Shown here piece after piece: positions 8,781-17,041 of a DNA stretch of 64,000 nt. A program made the position numbers and the translations under genes. Under the pieces are notes generated by a model. That model made no database searches. It was not told the origin of the DNA and saw nothing but the letters and a program-made list of their open reading frames with translations. The DNA lies in contig CAZDQL010000028.1 in the NCBI GenBank assembly GCA_964507325.1, positions 3,240 to 67,239 on the forward strand, read 5' to 3'. This DNA comes from CAZDQL01 sp964507325 (GTDB taxonomy: Bacteria > Planctomycetota > UBA1135 > GCA-002686595). The stretch's first letter is position 1; each line of letters starts with the position of its first letter.

Positions 8781-9106
8781 ACGCGCTGGCGCACCACCTC
8801 GGTCACCCGGCTCTCGACGAGTCGGACCCGGTAGTAGGTCTCGTCGTCGATGCGGAGCTCGTACAGGTGGTCGCCGATGTCGGCATCCTCGCCCACCGAC
8901 CGGCCGCAGAGGTCGTGCAGCTCTTGCGCATGCATGCCCACCTCGACCTGACTCATGGTCAGCTCGCTGACGTGGGGCAGGTACGGCGGGACGCGTGAGC
9001 TCATGCCGACCGGCGGAACCACACAGGTGAAGGCGACGATCAGCGTCCCGACGATGACGGCCTCAGTGAGGGTGAAACCGGCGATACGGGGGAAGTTGGA
9101 GGGCAC
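8771..9106 (-). CDS. Orphan type IV prepilin-like (pseudopilin) protein
   Basis: The sequence G|FTLTEAVIVG, preceded by a short basic leader, is a canonical prepilin peptidase site: Gly before the cut, Phe at +1, Glu at +5. A hydrophobic helix then runs to about residue 32. From the GTG at 9106 the product is 111 residues with a 10-residue leader; no ATG is available and the ribosome-binding site is weak, so the start is tentative. The C-terminal ~80 residues form a polar globular domain I do not recognise. The 5' end overlaps the upstream DUF6807 gene by 67 bp. No pilus or type II secretion genes are nearby. It probably joins a pseudopilus encoded elsewhere. Confidence 0.65.
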   Translation of the reverse strand: MPSNFPRIAGFTLTEAVIVGTLIVAFTCVVPPVGMSSRVPPYLPHVSELTMSQVEVGMHAQELHDLCGRSVGEDADIGDHLYELRIDDETYYRVRLVESRVTEVVRQRVAR

Positions 9107-10098
9107 GGAGGGTCGATCGGCCAGCCGTCCTCGCGACTTGAGAAGTCCTCCGGGGACTCCGGTGGCGCGTGCCACTCCTCCCACAGTCGCTCGATGCGCG
9201 CCGGGTCCGCCTCCCCGTCCATGGCGACCACCCGGTAGCGGGAGAGCAGCGGGGTGTCCCGCTCGATGGTGAAGGGCCCGAGCTGCCCGGGGGCGAAGCA
9301 GAAGTAGGCGCGCCTGGGGTGCAGCCGCAGGGGCTGGGGGGCGCGGAAGTTCGTCCGGTGGGAGAGGATCGCCAGCGTGGCCGTGCCCCCCTCGACGGGA
9401 CCGGAGACGGCACACCAGCGCGCGCGGGACGTGTTCCCCTCGTCGCGTCCCAGGCCCTCGCTGGTCAGGAAGCGGGGCGCGGCGTCATCCCACTCGAGCG
9501 GGCCGCGCCAGGCGAAGCCCCCGTAGTGGTAGCGCTCGACGCGCAACGCCTCCGACCCGGCGGCGCGCTGGCGGGACACGATGTCGATCAGGGTGGCGTC
9601 TTCGCTCGCGCAGACCTCGACCTCCCAGATCTCCTCCAGGGCGGTCCGCGGACCGTCCGGCGCCGAGAGATCGACGTGGTGCAGGCTCAACCGCGCCCGG
9701 GCTCCCTCGGAGTCGGCCGCCAGTCGGTCCACCGCCTGGCAATCGACGCGCCCCTTGCCCGCGCCCAGGTTCCAGAAGTCGACGCCGCGCCCCTCGAAGG
9801 TGGTGCGCGTCCACGCCATGAAGACGCCGTGTTGGTGGGTGTGGGACGGCGGGTAGTCCCCGGTGACGATCCGCCCCGAGGGGGTGCGGACGGGGTGCAG
9901 GTAGCCGTCGCGGGCGTAGAGGGGGCCGACCCCCTCGGGAGGTGTGGTGGGCGAGGTCCAGAGGCGCGCCAGCTCCCGGCCGCGCTCGTGGAACACCAGG
10001 GCTCCGTCGACCTGGTCGACCTCGACCGGCGGGGCGGCGCAACCCGCGGCCAGCAGGGTCGCCAGGGTTGTCGCGAAGAGGCTCTGCGTTCGTTGCAT
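9040..10098 (-). CDS. DUF6807 (PmoA-like) lipoprotein
   Basis: A 352-residue protein starting MQRTQ, with a lipoprotein signal (LATLLAAGC; Cys near residue 18), so it should be anchored in a membrane facing the periplasm. The core shows RPLYARDGYLHP-type features (GPLYARDGYLHPV) and the histidine-rich turn PPSHTHQHGVFMAW, followed by beta-rich sequence. This matches the DUF6807 family, often labelled methane oxygenase PmoA by automatic annotation, although no methane oxidation is implied. These proteins are abundant in Planctomycetota and are thought to bind or process carbohydrates. The gene lies 11 bp downstream of the aminotransferase and probably shares its transcript. Confidence 0.75.
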   Translation of the reverse strand: MQRTQSLFATTLATLLAAGCAAPPVEVDQVDGALVFHERGRELARLWTSPTTPPEGVGPLYARDGYLHPVRTPSGRIVTGDYPPSHTHQHGVFMAWTRTTFEGRGVDFWNLGAGKGRVDCQAVDRLAADSEGARARLSLHHVDLSAPDGPRTALEEIWEVEVCASEDATLIDIVSRQRAAGSEALRVERYHYGGFAWRGPLEWDDAAPRFLTSEGLGRDEGNTSRARWCAVSGPVEGGTATLAILSHRTNFRAPQPLRLHPRRAYFCFAPGQLGPFTIERDTPLLSRYRVVAMDGEADPARIERLWEEWHAPPESPEDFSSREDGWPIDPPCPPTSPVSPVSPSLRPSSSGR

Positions 10099-10109
10099 GG
10101 CGCGGTCCG

Positions 10110-11297
10110 TCACCGGATGGGCACTGTCGACAGCACCTCCGCCAGCGCCCGGTACTCCTCCAGGTCGTTGTACGCCTGCGCGGAGATGCGCAGCACCCGT
10201 GCGGGAGGTGCGGGCCAGCTCATCACCGGGACCTCGATCTTGTGCTCCTCGAAGAGCAGGCGCTGGAAGGGGTCGCTGTCGAGCGGGCCGTAGGTGAGCC
10301 CGGGCTCGCCGGGGGGGAAGGGCACGCTCGCCAGGCAGGCGAGCATGTCGTCCGGCGCGGGCGGCTCGATCTCGAGCGCCGCGCAGAGCAGGTCCCGCGC
10401 CTGGCGGGCGAGGGCGTTGTTGTGGGCGCGCAGCTCCGGCCAGCCCCCGGGGAAGAGGCTCTCCAGGAAGGCGATCGCCTCGGGGATGACCAGCATCGCG
10501 GTGGGGTCGTCGGTGCCGCACCAGCCGAACTCGACCTGGAAGCGCGACTGATCCTCGAGGGGCGCGTTGGCGCCGTGGCTGATCACCAGCGGCCGCACGC
10601 TCTCCTGCAGGCCGCGGCGCACGTGGAGCAGCGCCGCGCCCTTCGGCGTGCAGAGCCACTTGTGGCAGTTGCCGGTGTAGTAGGCCGCCCCCAGGGTTTC
10701 CAGGTTCAGCTCCAGCATCCCCGGCCCGTGGGCGCCGTCGACGATCGCCTCGACGCCCCGCTCGCGCAGGCGCGCGACCAAGGTCTCCACCGGCAGCACC
10801 AGCCCGGTGGGGCTCGTGACGTGGTCGATGATGGCGATGCGCGTGCGCTCGCTCACGGCGGCGAGTACCCCCTCGACCGCCTCTTCGCTGGAGCTCAGCG
10901 GGAAGGGCATCTGCGCCACCACCACCCGCGCCCCCGCCCGCTCGGCGACGAAGCGGGCGGCGTTGTTGCAGGCGTTGTAGCCGTGGTCGGTGATCAGGAT
11001 CTCGTCCCCGGCTTCGATCGCCAGGGAGCGCAGCACCGCGTTGACGCCGGTGGTGGCGTTCGGCACCAGGACCAGGTCGCGCGCGTCCGCCCCGACGAAG
11101 GGTGCCAGGACCTCGATCACGCGCGCCAGGCGCCCCCCCACCTCGCGGCCCATGAAGAGCACCGGCTCCCGCTCCAGCTCCTCCCGCAGCCGCGTCTGGG
11201 CCTCCAGCACGGCCCGGGGGCAGGCCCCGAAGGAGCCGTGGTTCAGAAAGCGGACGTCGGGATCCAGGCCCCAGTGGGCGCGCAGCGCGGAGGTCAT
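10110..11297 (-). CDS. Class V aminotransferase (isopenicillin-N-epimerase-like)
   Basis: A 395-residue PLP enzyme. The N-terminus FLNHGSFGACPRAVLEAQ is typical of the isopenicillin N epimerase / cysteine desulfurase-like branch. PNATTGVNAVL binds the cofactor phosphate, DGAHGPGMLELNL carries the Asp that contacts the pyridine nitrogen, and TGNCHKWLCTPKG contains the Schiff-base lysine (about K213). Substrate specificity is not readable. A shorter start is chosen at ATG 11297; the in-frame extension upstream would run into the divergent promoter region. A -10-like TAGGAT on the minus strand (11311-11306) lies close upstream. The DUF6807 gene follows by 11 bp. Confidence 0.85.
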   Translation of the reverse strand: MTSALRAHWGLDPDVRFLNHGSFGACPRAVLEAQTRLREELEREPVLFMGREVGGRLARVIEVLAPFVGADARDLVLVPNATTGVNAVLRSLAIEAGDEILITDHGYNACNNAARFVAERAGARVVVAQMPFPLSSSEEAVEGVLAAVSERTRIAIIDHVTSPTGLVLPVETLVARLRERGVEAIVDGAHGPGMLELNLETLGAAYYTGNCHKWLCTPKGAALLHVRRGLQESVRPLVISHGANAPLEDQSRFQVEFGWCGTDDPTAMLVIPEAIAFLESLFPGGWPELRAHNNALARQARDLLCAALEIEPPAPDDMLACLASVPFPPGEPGLTYGPLDSDPFQRLLFEEHKIEVPVMSWPAPPARVLRISAQAYNDLEEYRALAEVLSTVPIR

Positions 11298-11395
11298 CGC
11301 GGGCGATCCTACCCTTCCGGCGCAGGGCCCTTGCTCGAAACGAGAAAACGGGACTTCACCCGGCAGAATCGGGGGCGGATCTCTCTCCCACATCC

Positions 11396-11977
11396 GTGCC
11401 CCATCCCACCGCCGACCTCCTGACCCGCGCCCGCGCGGGGGACCGCGACGCCGCCGACCGGCTCTTCGAAGCCGCCGCCGAGCGGGTGCTGGTCTACGTG
11501 CGCGCGCGGCTCGGCCCCACGCTCGCGGCTCGCGTCGAGCCGCTGGACGTGCTGCAGGAGACCTACGCCGAGGCGCTGCGCTCCCTCGACCGCTTCGAGG
11601 AGGCGGGCGCGGGGAGCTTTGCGCGTTGGTTGTGCCGCATCGCCGAGCACCGGCTGCTCGACCTCGCCAAGCGCGAGCGGGCGGTCAAGCGCGATCGCCG
11701 GGCCCTGCCCGCGAGCCGGCTCCTCGAGCGGGCGCGCGCCTCGCGCACGGGGCCCCTGACCGCCGCCGCGCGCATCGAGCGCGACGAACACCTGGCGCAG
11801 GCGCTGGAGGAGTTGGAGGAGGAGGAGCGGGCCGCGATCCTGGCCCGGCACTTCCAGGGGCGCACCCTCGAAGAAACCGCCCGCGACCTGGGGCGCAGCG
11901 TATCCGCCCTGCGGCGACTGCTGGGGCGGGCGATGGCGCGGCTCGGCCGCTCACTGGGCGAGGGGGATCCGACGTGA
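11396..11977 (+). CDS. ECF-type RNA polymerase sigma factor paired with a kinase
   Basis: A 193-residue sigma-70 family protein with region 2 (residues ~20-90: RVEPLDVLQETYAEAL... FARWLCRIAEHRLLDLAKRE) and region 4 (~130-185: ALEELEEEERAAILARHFQGRTLEETARDLGRS and a recognition helix SALRRLLGRA). It starts at GTG 11396. Its stop overlaps the start of the following Ser/Thr kinase gene (GTGA), so the pair is translationally coupled. ECF sigma factors co-encoded with protein kinases are a hallmark of Planctomycetota, where the kinase is thought to replace an anti-sigma factor. No anti-sigma gene is adjacent. Confidence 0.9.
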   Translation: MPHPTADLLTRARAGDRDAADRLFEAAAERVLVYVRARLGPTLAARVEPLDVLQETYAEALRSLDRFEEAGAGSFARWLCRIAEHRLLDLAKRERAVKRDRRALPASRLLERARASRTGPLTAAARIERDEHLAQALEELEEEERAAILARHFQGRTLEETARDLGRSVSALRRLLGRAMARLGRSLGEGDPT

Positions 11978-14900
11978 AGCACCAATCGAGTGACGATCGC
12001 GACGAGCGGCTCTTCCGGCTGTACGAAGAGCTCGCGCAGGCCCAGGCCGCCGACGAGTCGATCGACGAGGCGCAGTGGGCGGAGCGCTTCGACGTCGAGG
12101 TCGAGGACGTGGTGCGCATCCGGGGGGCCCTCGGATGGCTGGAGCCGGAGGAGCTCGGCGAGGAGGCCGCCAGCCCCGCTCCCCCAGAGCTGCCGGAGGA
12201 CTACGAGCTGCTCGAGGAGCTCGGTCGCGGGGGCATGGGGGTCGTCTACCGCGCGCGCCAGCGCTCCCTCGACCGCGAGGTGGCGGTCAAGGTGCTCGCC
12301 CCCGGGGAGCTCGTCTTCGGCCAGGCCCTGGCGCGCTTCCGCCGCGAGGCCAAGAGCCTGGCCCGCCTGCGCCACCGCCACATCGTTTCGATCCACGACG
12401 TGGGCGAGTGCGGGGGACACGTCTACTACTCGATGGACCTGATCGAGGGCGCGCCCCTGTCGAGCTGCATCGCCGAGGGGGAGATGACGGTCGCGCGCTC
12501 CGTCAAGCTGGTGCGCCAGGTCGCCAGCGCGGTCGCCTACGTGCACGGCCACGGCCTCGTCCACCGCGACCTCAAGCCCGCCAACGTGCTCGTGGCCGAG
12601 AACGACGACGCCTTCGTGGTGGACTTCGGGCTGGCGCGGGACCTCGGGGGCGATGGCGGGCTGACCGCCACCGGCCACCTGATCGGCACGCCGGCCTACA
12701 TGGCGCCCGAGCAGGCCCGCGGGGACGCGGCCGCGGTCGGCGAGGCGGCGGACGTCTACGCCATGGGCGCGATCCTCTACGAGTGCCTCACCGGCCGCCC
12801 CCCCTTCGAGGGTCTGCCTCTCGGCGAGCTGGTGCACGCGGTCATCCACCGGGAGCCGCCGCGCCCGCGCAAGCTGAAGCCGAGCGTGCCCAGCGAGCTC
12901 GAGTGGGTCGTGCTGCGGGCGATGGCCAAGGAGGCCGACGAGCGCTACCCCACCGCTCGCGCCCTGCTCGAAGACCTGGAGCGCTTCGAAGAGGGGCGCA
13001 CCGTGCGCGCGGAGCCCCCGGGGCTCGCGCGCCGTCTGCGGCTCCTCGCCAGGCGCGAGCGCAAGGTGCTCGTCGCGGCGCTCGCGACGCTCGTGTGCGC
13101 GGCGCTGGTCTTTCAGTTCCTGCTCCGGCCACGCCTCGGACCGCCGCGGGAGGAGCTCCTGCCGGCGATCCTGGCCCTGGAGGCGGATGGCAAGGCGGAG
13201 GATGCACAGGCCCTGCTCGCGCGGCTGGTGGAGAGAGAGGTCGACCTGCCCCTCGACGACTGGAGCGCCGTCCTGCGTGCCCGGTTGCGCTTCGCCGGCG
13301 AGGCCGCCACCGCCGGCGTCGAGTCCGCGGCGGCCGAGGCGCGCGCACGCGTCGCCGCGGCCTGTCGCGAACGCAGGCCTACGCTCCCGAAGAAAAGTCG
13401 AGAGCCGGAGCGCCTGCTCGTGTCCATCCTCGAGGCGCGCGCCCTCTCCGGGCCGGACGACGCCGAGGCGCGGCGGGAGATCGTCGCTCAGATCGCCCGC
13501 GCGGCGCGCTGGGCCACCTTCTCGGGGCAGGGAGAGCAGCTTACCCTCCTGGCCGCGGAGCTCTTCCCGGAAGCGGTGGGGCCGCGGGCGGCTGGGACCT
13601 CGGCCCGTGCCCTCTGGTGGGCCTTGCTGGACGACTTCGCGACCCAGCCCCCCTTGATCGCCTGGCTCGTGGAGGATCCCGCCCGCGCCGAGGCCCTGGC
13701 CTTGGAGCTCGTGCGCAGCGCTGGAGAGCTGGAGGAGGACCAGCTCCGCCTGCTCCCCCGCGGACGCTCGCGCCTGCCCTGGACCGAACTGATGGCGGAG
13801 GTCCGTGTCGGCCACCTGGTCTCGGACCTGGTCAACTTGGCGGGCCAGAACCGCTCCGACGTGGTGGGCGACGCGGCGACCGACCTCGCCTGCCTGCTGA
13901 TGGACGTGCCCTGGTCGAGCGACGGCTGGGGAATCGACGTCTCCCGCAACCGCGTCCTCGGGCATCTCCAAGGGCTACTGGGCGGCACTCCGATCGATGC
14001 GCACCGCGATCGGGTGAGCTTCGTCATCGAAGAGCTGATCGGCGACAGCTACCGCGTGCGGGATCCCCTGGCGGGGTGGCTCGCGGACCATACGGGTGTG
14101 GAGCTCGGGGAAGTGTCGGCGCAGGACTGGCGCGATTGGTGGGCCGAAGCGCGAGAGGACTTCCATCCCGGGCTGGCCCTGAAAGCGAGCCTGGGGCTCG
14201 AGGAGGCGGTCCGGGCCGGCGACCACGAGGCTCTCCTGGAGAGCTTCCACCGGGGGCTCCACCGCCGGCGTCACCACCTGCTCTTCGATCTGGTCGACAA
14301 CGCCTCAGGTCCACGCCCCCGGTGGCCCTCGAACGCCTGGATCGCGGACGAGCCCAAGAACCTCGCCAACGCCTGGCACGAGCGCTGGACGGGCCGCTCC
14401 TGTCCGCCGATGCAGGTGCGCTTGGCGGTCTTGGAGGAAGATGGCCTGCACGCTCCCGGGGAGCTGGTCTGGTCGACCACCGTCCCGGTGGACAAGGCGG
14501 GCCGAGCGGGCTACCGCTTCATCCAACAAGTCGCGCCCTTCTACGTCCGTCCACTCGTCGACCAACGCCGCCTGCTGAACGGCCGCCCCCTCGCGACGGA
14601 GGTGGTCGAGGAGGTCGAGATGCGGCTCGACCTCCAAGTGCGCTGGGTCCCGGGTAGCCTGCGGCTGGAGCCGGTCTCCGCCACGATCGACCCGCCCGTC
14701 AGCGGCATGTACCAGCAGCGGATTCCGCACGCGGACCGCGGGGCGGGCGTGGGGCGCCCTCTCGGCGTCCTGTGGATGCACGGAGGCGTCGGCTCCTTCG
14801 GCGATCAGCCCCGCAGCGTGGTGGTGCTCGCCATGCTCGAGCCCGCGACGGACGCGGCGCCGAGCTACGGGGAAGAGGAGTGGAGGGAGGCGATCGCGGC

Positions 14901-16068
14901 CGCGTGGGGTGAGGGCGGCGCGCTGCTCGACGCGGCGAACGGACGTTCCGCGCGACGGAAGGCGGCGCCCAGCCTGGAGCATCTGCTCTGGCTCGCCACC
15001 CACTGGCCGATCCCGGAAGCGGAGGAGACCCTGCGGCGGGTGAGCGAGCTGCACTTGGAGAGGGCCCTGCTCGCCTCCGTCGGAACAGACCTGCTCGGCC
15101 CCGCGCGCCTGATGATCGACGACGGCGCCGCCTTGGAGCAGGGCGGGCTCTGGAAGACACCCGAGAAGAGCCATGGCGGCGTGGGGCCCACCTTCTGGAG
15201 CGAGCGCTGGCTACAGAGCCCGGTGGAGGAGATCCGCGAGCACGCCGCCCTACACGGGAAAGAGGATCTGTCCTACGCGAGTCGGGAGCAGCGCGCCCGC
15301 TTCGCGGAGGAGCTGCGAGCCCACGGCCGCACGGTGCCGGCGAACCTGGCCTGGGCGAGCCAGAAAGAGGCGGGCGAGGCTCGTCAGATGGTGGCGCTGT
15401 GGATCATCGGGGCGGTGTTCGTCTCGATCTTCGCCCTGGTCTTCGTCCTGGGGGTCCGCTCCGCCGTGCGCGCGGGTCACATTTCCCTCGATCCCCGACG
15501 CATCCCCGGATTGCTCTCCCGGGGGCATCCCGCGACGGTCGCGCTGCTCGTGGTGCTGCTCTGCGTGGGGCAGGGGGCGATGCGGGGGTGGCTCGGTGTG
15601 GAGGCGACGCGGGCACTGGTGATCTTGGCCGCCCTCTGCGCCTGGCGTTCGGCGGTGGGGCTGCGCACCGCGGGGAGGTTCCTGGCGCCCTTCTTCATCT
15701 CGCTGGCCGCGATCCTCTCCTTCGGGAGTGCCGAGCATCCGCTGGCCTGGGGGAGTCTGGCCTTCGACCTGGGGGTGCTCTCTGTCTTCGGGCTCTTCGA
15801 GCGCTACGTGCCGCCCCGCGGCGGTGCGTACCGTTGGCTCTTCGTGATCGCCCCCTTCTTCGCCGGCGGCATGCTGGTGGCGGAGCTGCTCGCTTCCCTG
15901 AGCCTGCTCCTGGAGACGTGCGAGGGCGCGGCGTTCGTCGCCGCGGGGACCGAGCTGGCCACCTGGATGGAGGGCTCTCCCCTGTTCGCCGTGCGCAGCT
16001 CCAACGGGATCCTCTTCCTCTTCATCGCCTGGCAGGGGGCGCACCAGGGGGGAAGTCGGGCGCGGTAG
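11974..16068 (+). CDS. Large membrane-bound Ser/Thr protein kinase
   Basis: A 1364-residue protein starting at the GTG that overlaps the sigma-factor stop. The N-terminal ~75 residues are acidic. The Hanks kinase domain follows (~76-345): glycine loop GRGGMGVVYRA (84-94), AVKVL, catalytic HRDLKPANVL (Asp about 199), DFGLA (Asp about 217), and APEQAR. All key residues are present, so it should be active. A membrane segment lies near 365-385. A ~750-residue middle region of unknown fold follows. The last ~240 residues hold about seven or eight predicted membrane helices starting with VALWIIGAVFVSIFALVFVLGV. The large middle part is likely extracytoplasmic and a candidate sensor. It probably phosphorylates the sigma factor or a regulator of it. 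Confidence 0.88.
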   Translation: MKHQSSDDRDERLFRLYEELAQAQAADESIDEAQWAERFDVEVEDVVRIRGALGWLEPEELGEEAASPAPPELPEDYELLEELGRGGMGVVYRARQRSLDREVAVKVLAPGELVFGQALARFRREAKSLARLRHRHIVSIHDVGECGGHVYYSMDLIEGAPLSSCIAEGEMTVARSVKLVRQVASAVAYVHGHGLVHRDLKPANVLVAENDDAFVVDFGLARDLGGDGGLTATGHLIGTPAYMAPEQARGDAAAVGEAADVYAMGAILYECLTGRPPFEGLPLGELVHAVIHREPPRPRKLKPSVPSELEWVVLRAMAKEADERYPTARALLEDLERFEEGRTVRAEPPGLARRLRLLARRERKVLVAALATLVCAALVFQFLLRPRLGPPREELLPAILALEADGKAEDAQALLARLVEREVDLPLDDWSAVLRARLRFAGEAATAGVESAAAEARARVAAACRERRPTLPKKSREPERLLVSILEARALSGPDDAEARREIVAQIARAARWATFSGQGEQLTLLAAELFPEAVGPRAAGTSARALWWALLDDFATQPPLIAWLVEDPARAEALALELVRSAGELEEDQLRLLPRGRSRLPWTELMAEVRVGHLVSDLVNLAGQNRSDVVGDAATDLACLLMDVPWSSDGWGIDVSRNRVLGHLQGLLGGTPIDAHRDRVSFVIEELIGDSYRVRDPLAGWLADHTGVELGEVSAQDWRDWWAEAREDFHPGLALKASLGLEEAVRAGDHEALLESFHRGLHRRRHHLLFDLVDNASGPRPRWPSNAWIADEPKNLANAWHERWTGRSCPPMQVRLAVLEEDGLHAPGELVWSTTVPVDKAGRAGYRFIQQVAPFYVRPLVDQRRLLNGRPLATEVVEEVEMRLDLQVRWVPGSLRLEPVSATIDPPVSGMYQQRIPHADRGAGVGRPLGVLWMHGGVGSFGDQPRSVVVLAMLEPATDAAPSYGEEEWREAIAAAWGEGGALLDAANGRSARRKAAPSLEHLLWLATHWPIPEAEETLRRVSELHLERALLASVGTDLLGPARLMIDDGAALEQGGLWKTPEKSHGGVGPTFWSERWLQSPVEEIREHAALHGKEDLSYASREQRARFAEELRAHGRTVPANLAWASQKEAGEARQMVALWIIGAVFVSIFALVFVLGVRSAVRAGHISLDPRRIPGLLSRGHPATVALLVVLLCVGQGAMRGWLGVEATRALVILAALCAWRSAVGLRTAGRFLAPFFISLAAILSFGSAEHPLAWGSLAFDLGVLSVFGLFERYVPPRGGAYRWLFVIAPFFAGGMLVAELLASLSLLLETCEGAAFVAAGTELATWMEGSPLFAVRSSNGILFLFIAWQGAHQGGSRAR

Positions 16069-16197
16069 GGCCGAGGGGCGCGGCCTGCCGGCTACGTCCC
16101 CCGGCCAGGGGAAGGGTGTTCGTAGAGCTCCGCCCGATTTGGAAGCTCCTACACGGGTCGCGCCGTGGTGTGGCGACAGTCCCTTCCGTTCCAAAGC

Positions 16198-16203
16198 TAG
16201 GAT
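16198..16203 (+). promoter_or_regulatory. Possible -10 element of the LuxR/PAS regulator
   Basis: TAGGAT preceded by GC (GCTAGGAT) in the 244-bp intergenic region. Transcription from here would give a leader of about 100 nt that contains the palindrome at 16227-16244. Confidence 0.35.
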
Positions 16204-16226
16204 GCCGGCCGGCGCGAAAAGGCTCC

Positions 16227-16244
16227 ATGATGCACTTGCATCAT
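16227..16244 (+). promoter_or_regulatory. Perfect 8-bp dyad upstream of the LuxR/PAS regulator
   Basis: ATGATGCA-CT-TGCATCAT is a perfect inverted repeat with a 2-bp spacer, about 70 bp before the start codon and 24 bp after a -10-like element. It is a good operator candidate, possibly for autoregulation by the LuxR-type product. Confidence 0.5.
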
Positions 16245-16312
16245 CTGCCGGATATCGGCCCCCCATGCCATGATGACCCGCCGGATCCGCGCGCTGCGCG
16301 GTGGGGGTTGGC

Positions 16313-16978
16313 ATGGAAACGCTGTCACGCCCGGGTTGGGTCCCCGATTGGATCGACCAGGTGGGTACGGCCCTGTGGATCTGTGATCCGGGGCAGCGCC
16401 TCGCGTTCGCCAACGAGCAGGCCCTCGAGCTCCTGGAGACGACCGCTGGAGAGGCGGTGGGGAGGCGCTGCTACCAGGTCATCGCGGGCCGGGACACCTC
16501 CGGATTCCGGTTCTGCGAGGCGCGCTGCCCCCTCCTGCGTCTGGCGGAGAAGGGTTCGGAGCTCGAGCCCTTCCTCGTGCGCGTGGCCCGGGGCCGGGGC
16601 CCCACCCGCTGTGCGCTGGTGATGTGCCTCCCCCTGCAGGCTCCCGACGGGTCCTACCCCTGGCTGGCGCACATCGCCAGCGACGTGACGCGCGCGCGGC
16701 GCATCGAGGAGTACACCCATCGGGTGGCCTCCCGCTCCGCAGGGGGGCGGGGGGAATGGGAGAGCAAGGCCCTGGCGGAGCTCACGCCGCGGGAGCTCGA
16801 GGTGCTCGAGAGTCTGGCGGACGACAAGGACGTGCATCAGACCGCCCGGGAGCTGCACGTGAGCTACGCCACGGCCCGCAACCACGTGCAGCACATCCTC
16901 GCCAAGCTGGAGGTGCACTCCACGCAGGAAGCGGTGGCGCTGTTCCTGGTTCGGGACGGGAATCCCCAGGACGCATGA
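16313..16978 (+). CDS. PAS domain LuxR-type transcriptional regulator
   Basis: About 221 residues from ATG 16313; a GTG four codons upstream (16301) is an alternative, but the G-rich stretch before the ATG is the better ribosome-binding site. An N-terminal PAS domain (~10-125) shows WIDQVGTALWICDPGQRLAFANEQALELL and ends in IASDVTRARRIEEYT. It contains Cys residues near 51, 66, 70 and 97 that could hold a cofactor or sense redox. A C-terminal LuxR helix-turn-helix (~155-215) has LTPRELEVLESLADDKDVHQTA and SYATARNHVQHILAKLEVHS. There is no receiver domain or adjacent kinase, so it is probably a one-component sensor. Ligand and targets are unknown. Confidence 0.85.
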   Translation: METLSRPGWVPDWIDQVGTALWICDPGQRLAFANEQALELLETTAGEAVGRRCYQVIAGRDTSGFRFCEARCPLLRLAEKGSELEPFLVRVARGRGPTRCALVMCLPLQAPDGSYPWLAHIASDVTRARRIEEYTHRVASRSAGGRGEWESKALAELTPRELEVLESLADDKDVHQTARELHVSYATARNHVQHILAKLEVHSTQEAVALFLVRDGNPQDA

Positions 16979-17041
16979 CTGGCCTTCAATCGCCGCCGTC
17001 ACGTCGCTAGGGTCGTGTTCGACACCTTGCTGCCAATCACC

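Noticed and set aside
9040..10098. Methane monooxygenase subunit (PmoA)
   Set aside because: The label PmoA for this family comes from automatic annotation; the protein is a lipoprotein without the membrane helices and metal ligands of true PmoA.
16301..16320. Sigma-54-like TTGGCATGGAAACGCT at the start of the LuxR gene
   Set aside because: The GG to GC spacing is one base short, which abolishes RpoN recognition, and it overlaps the start codon itself.
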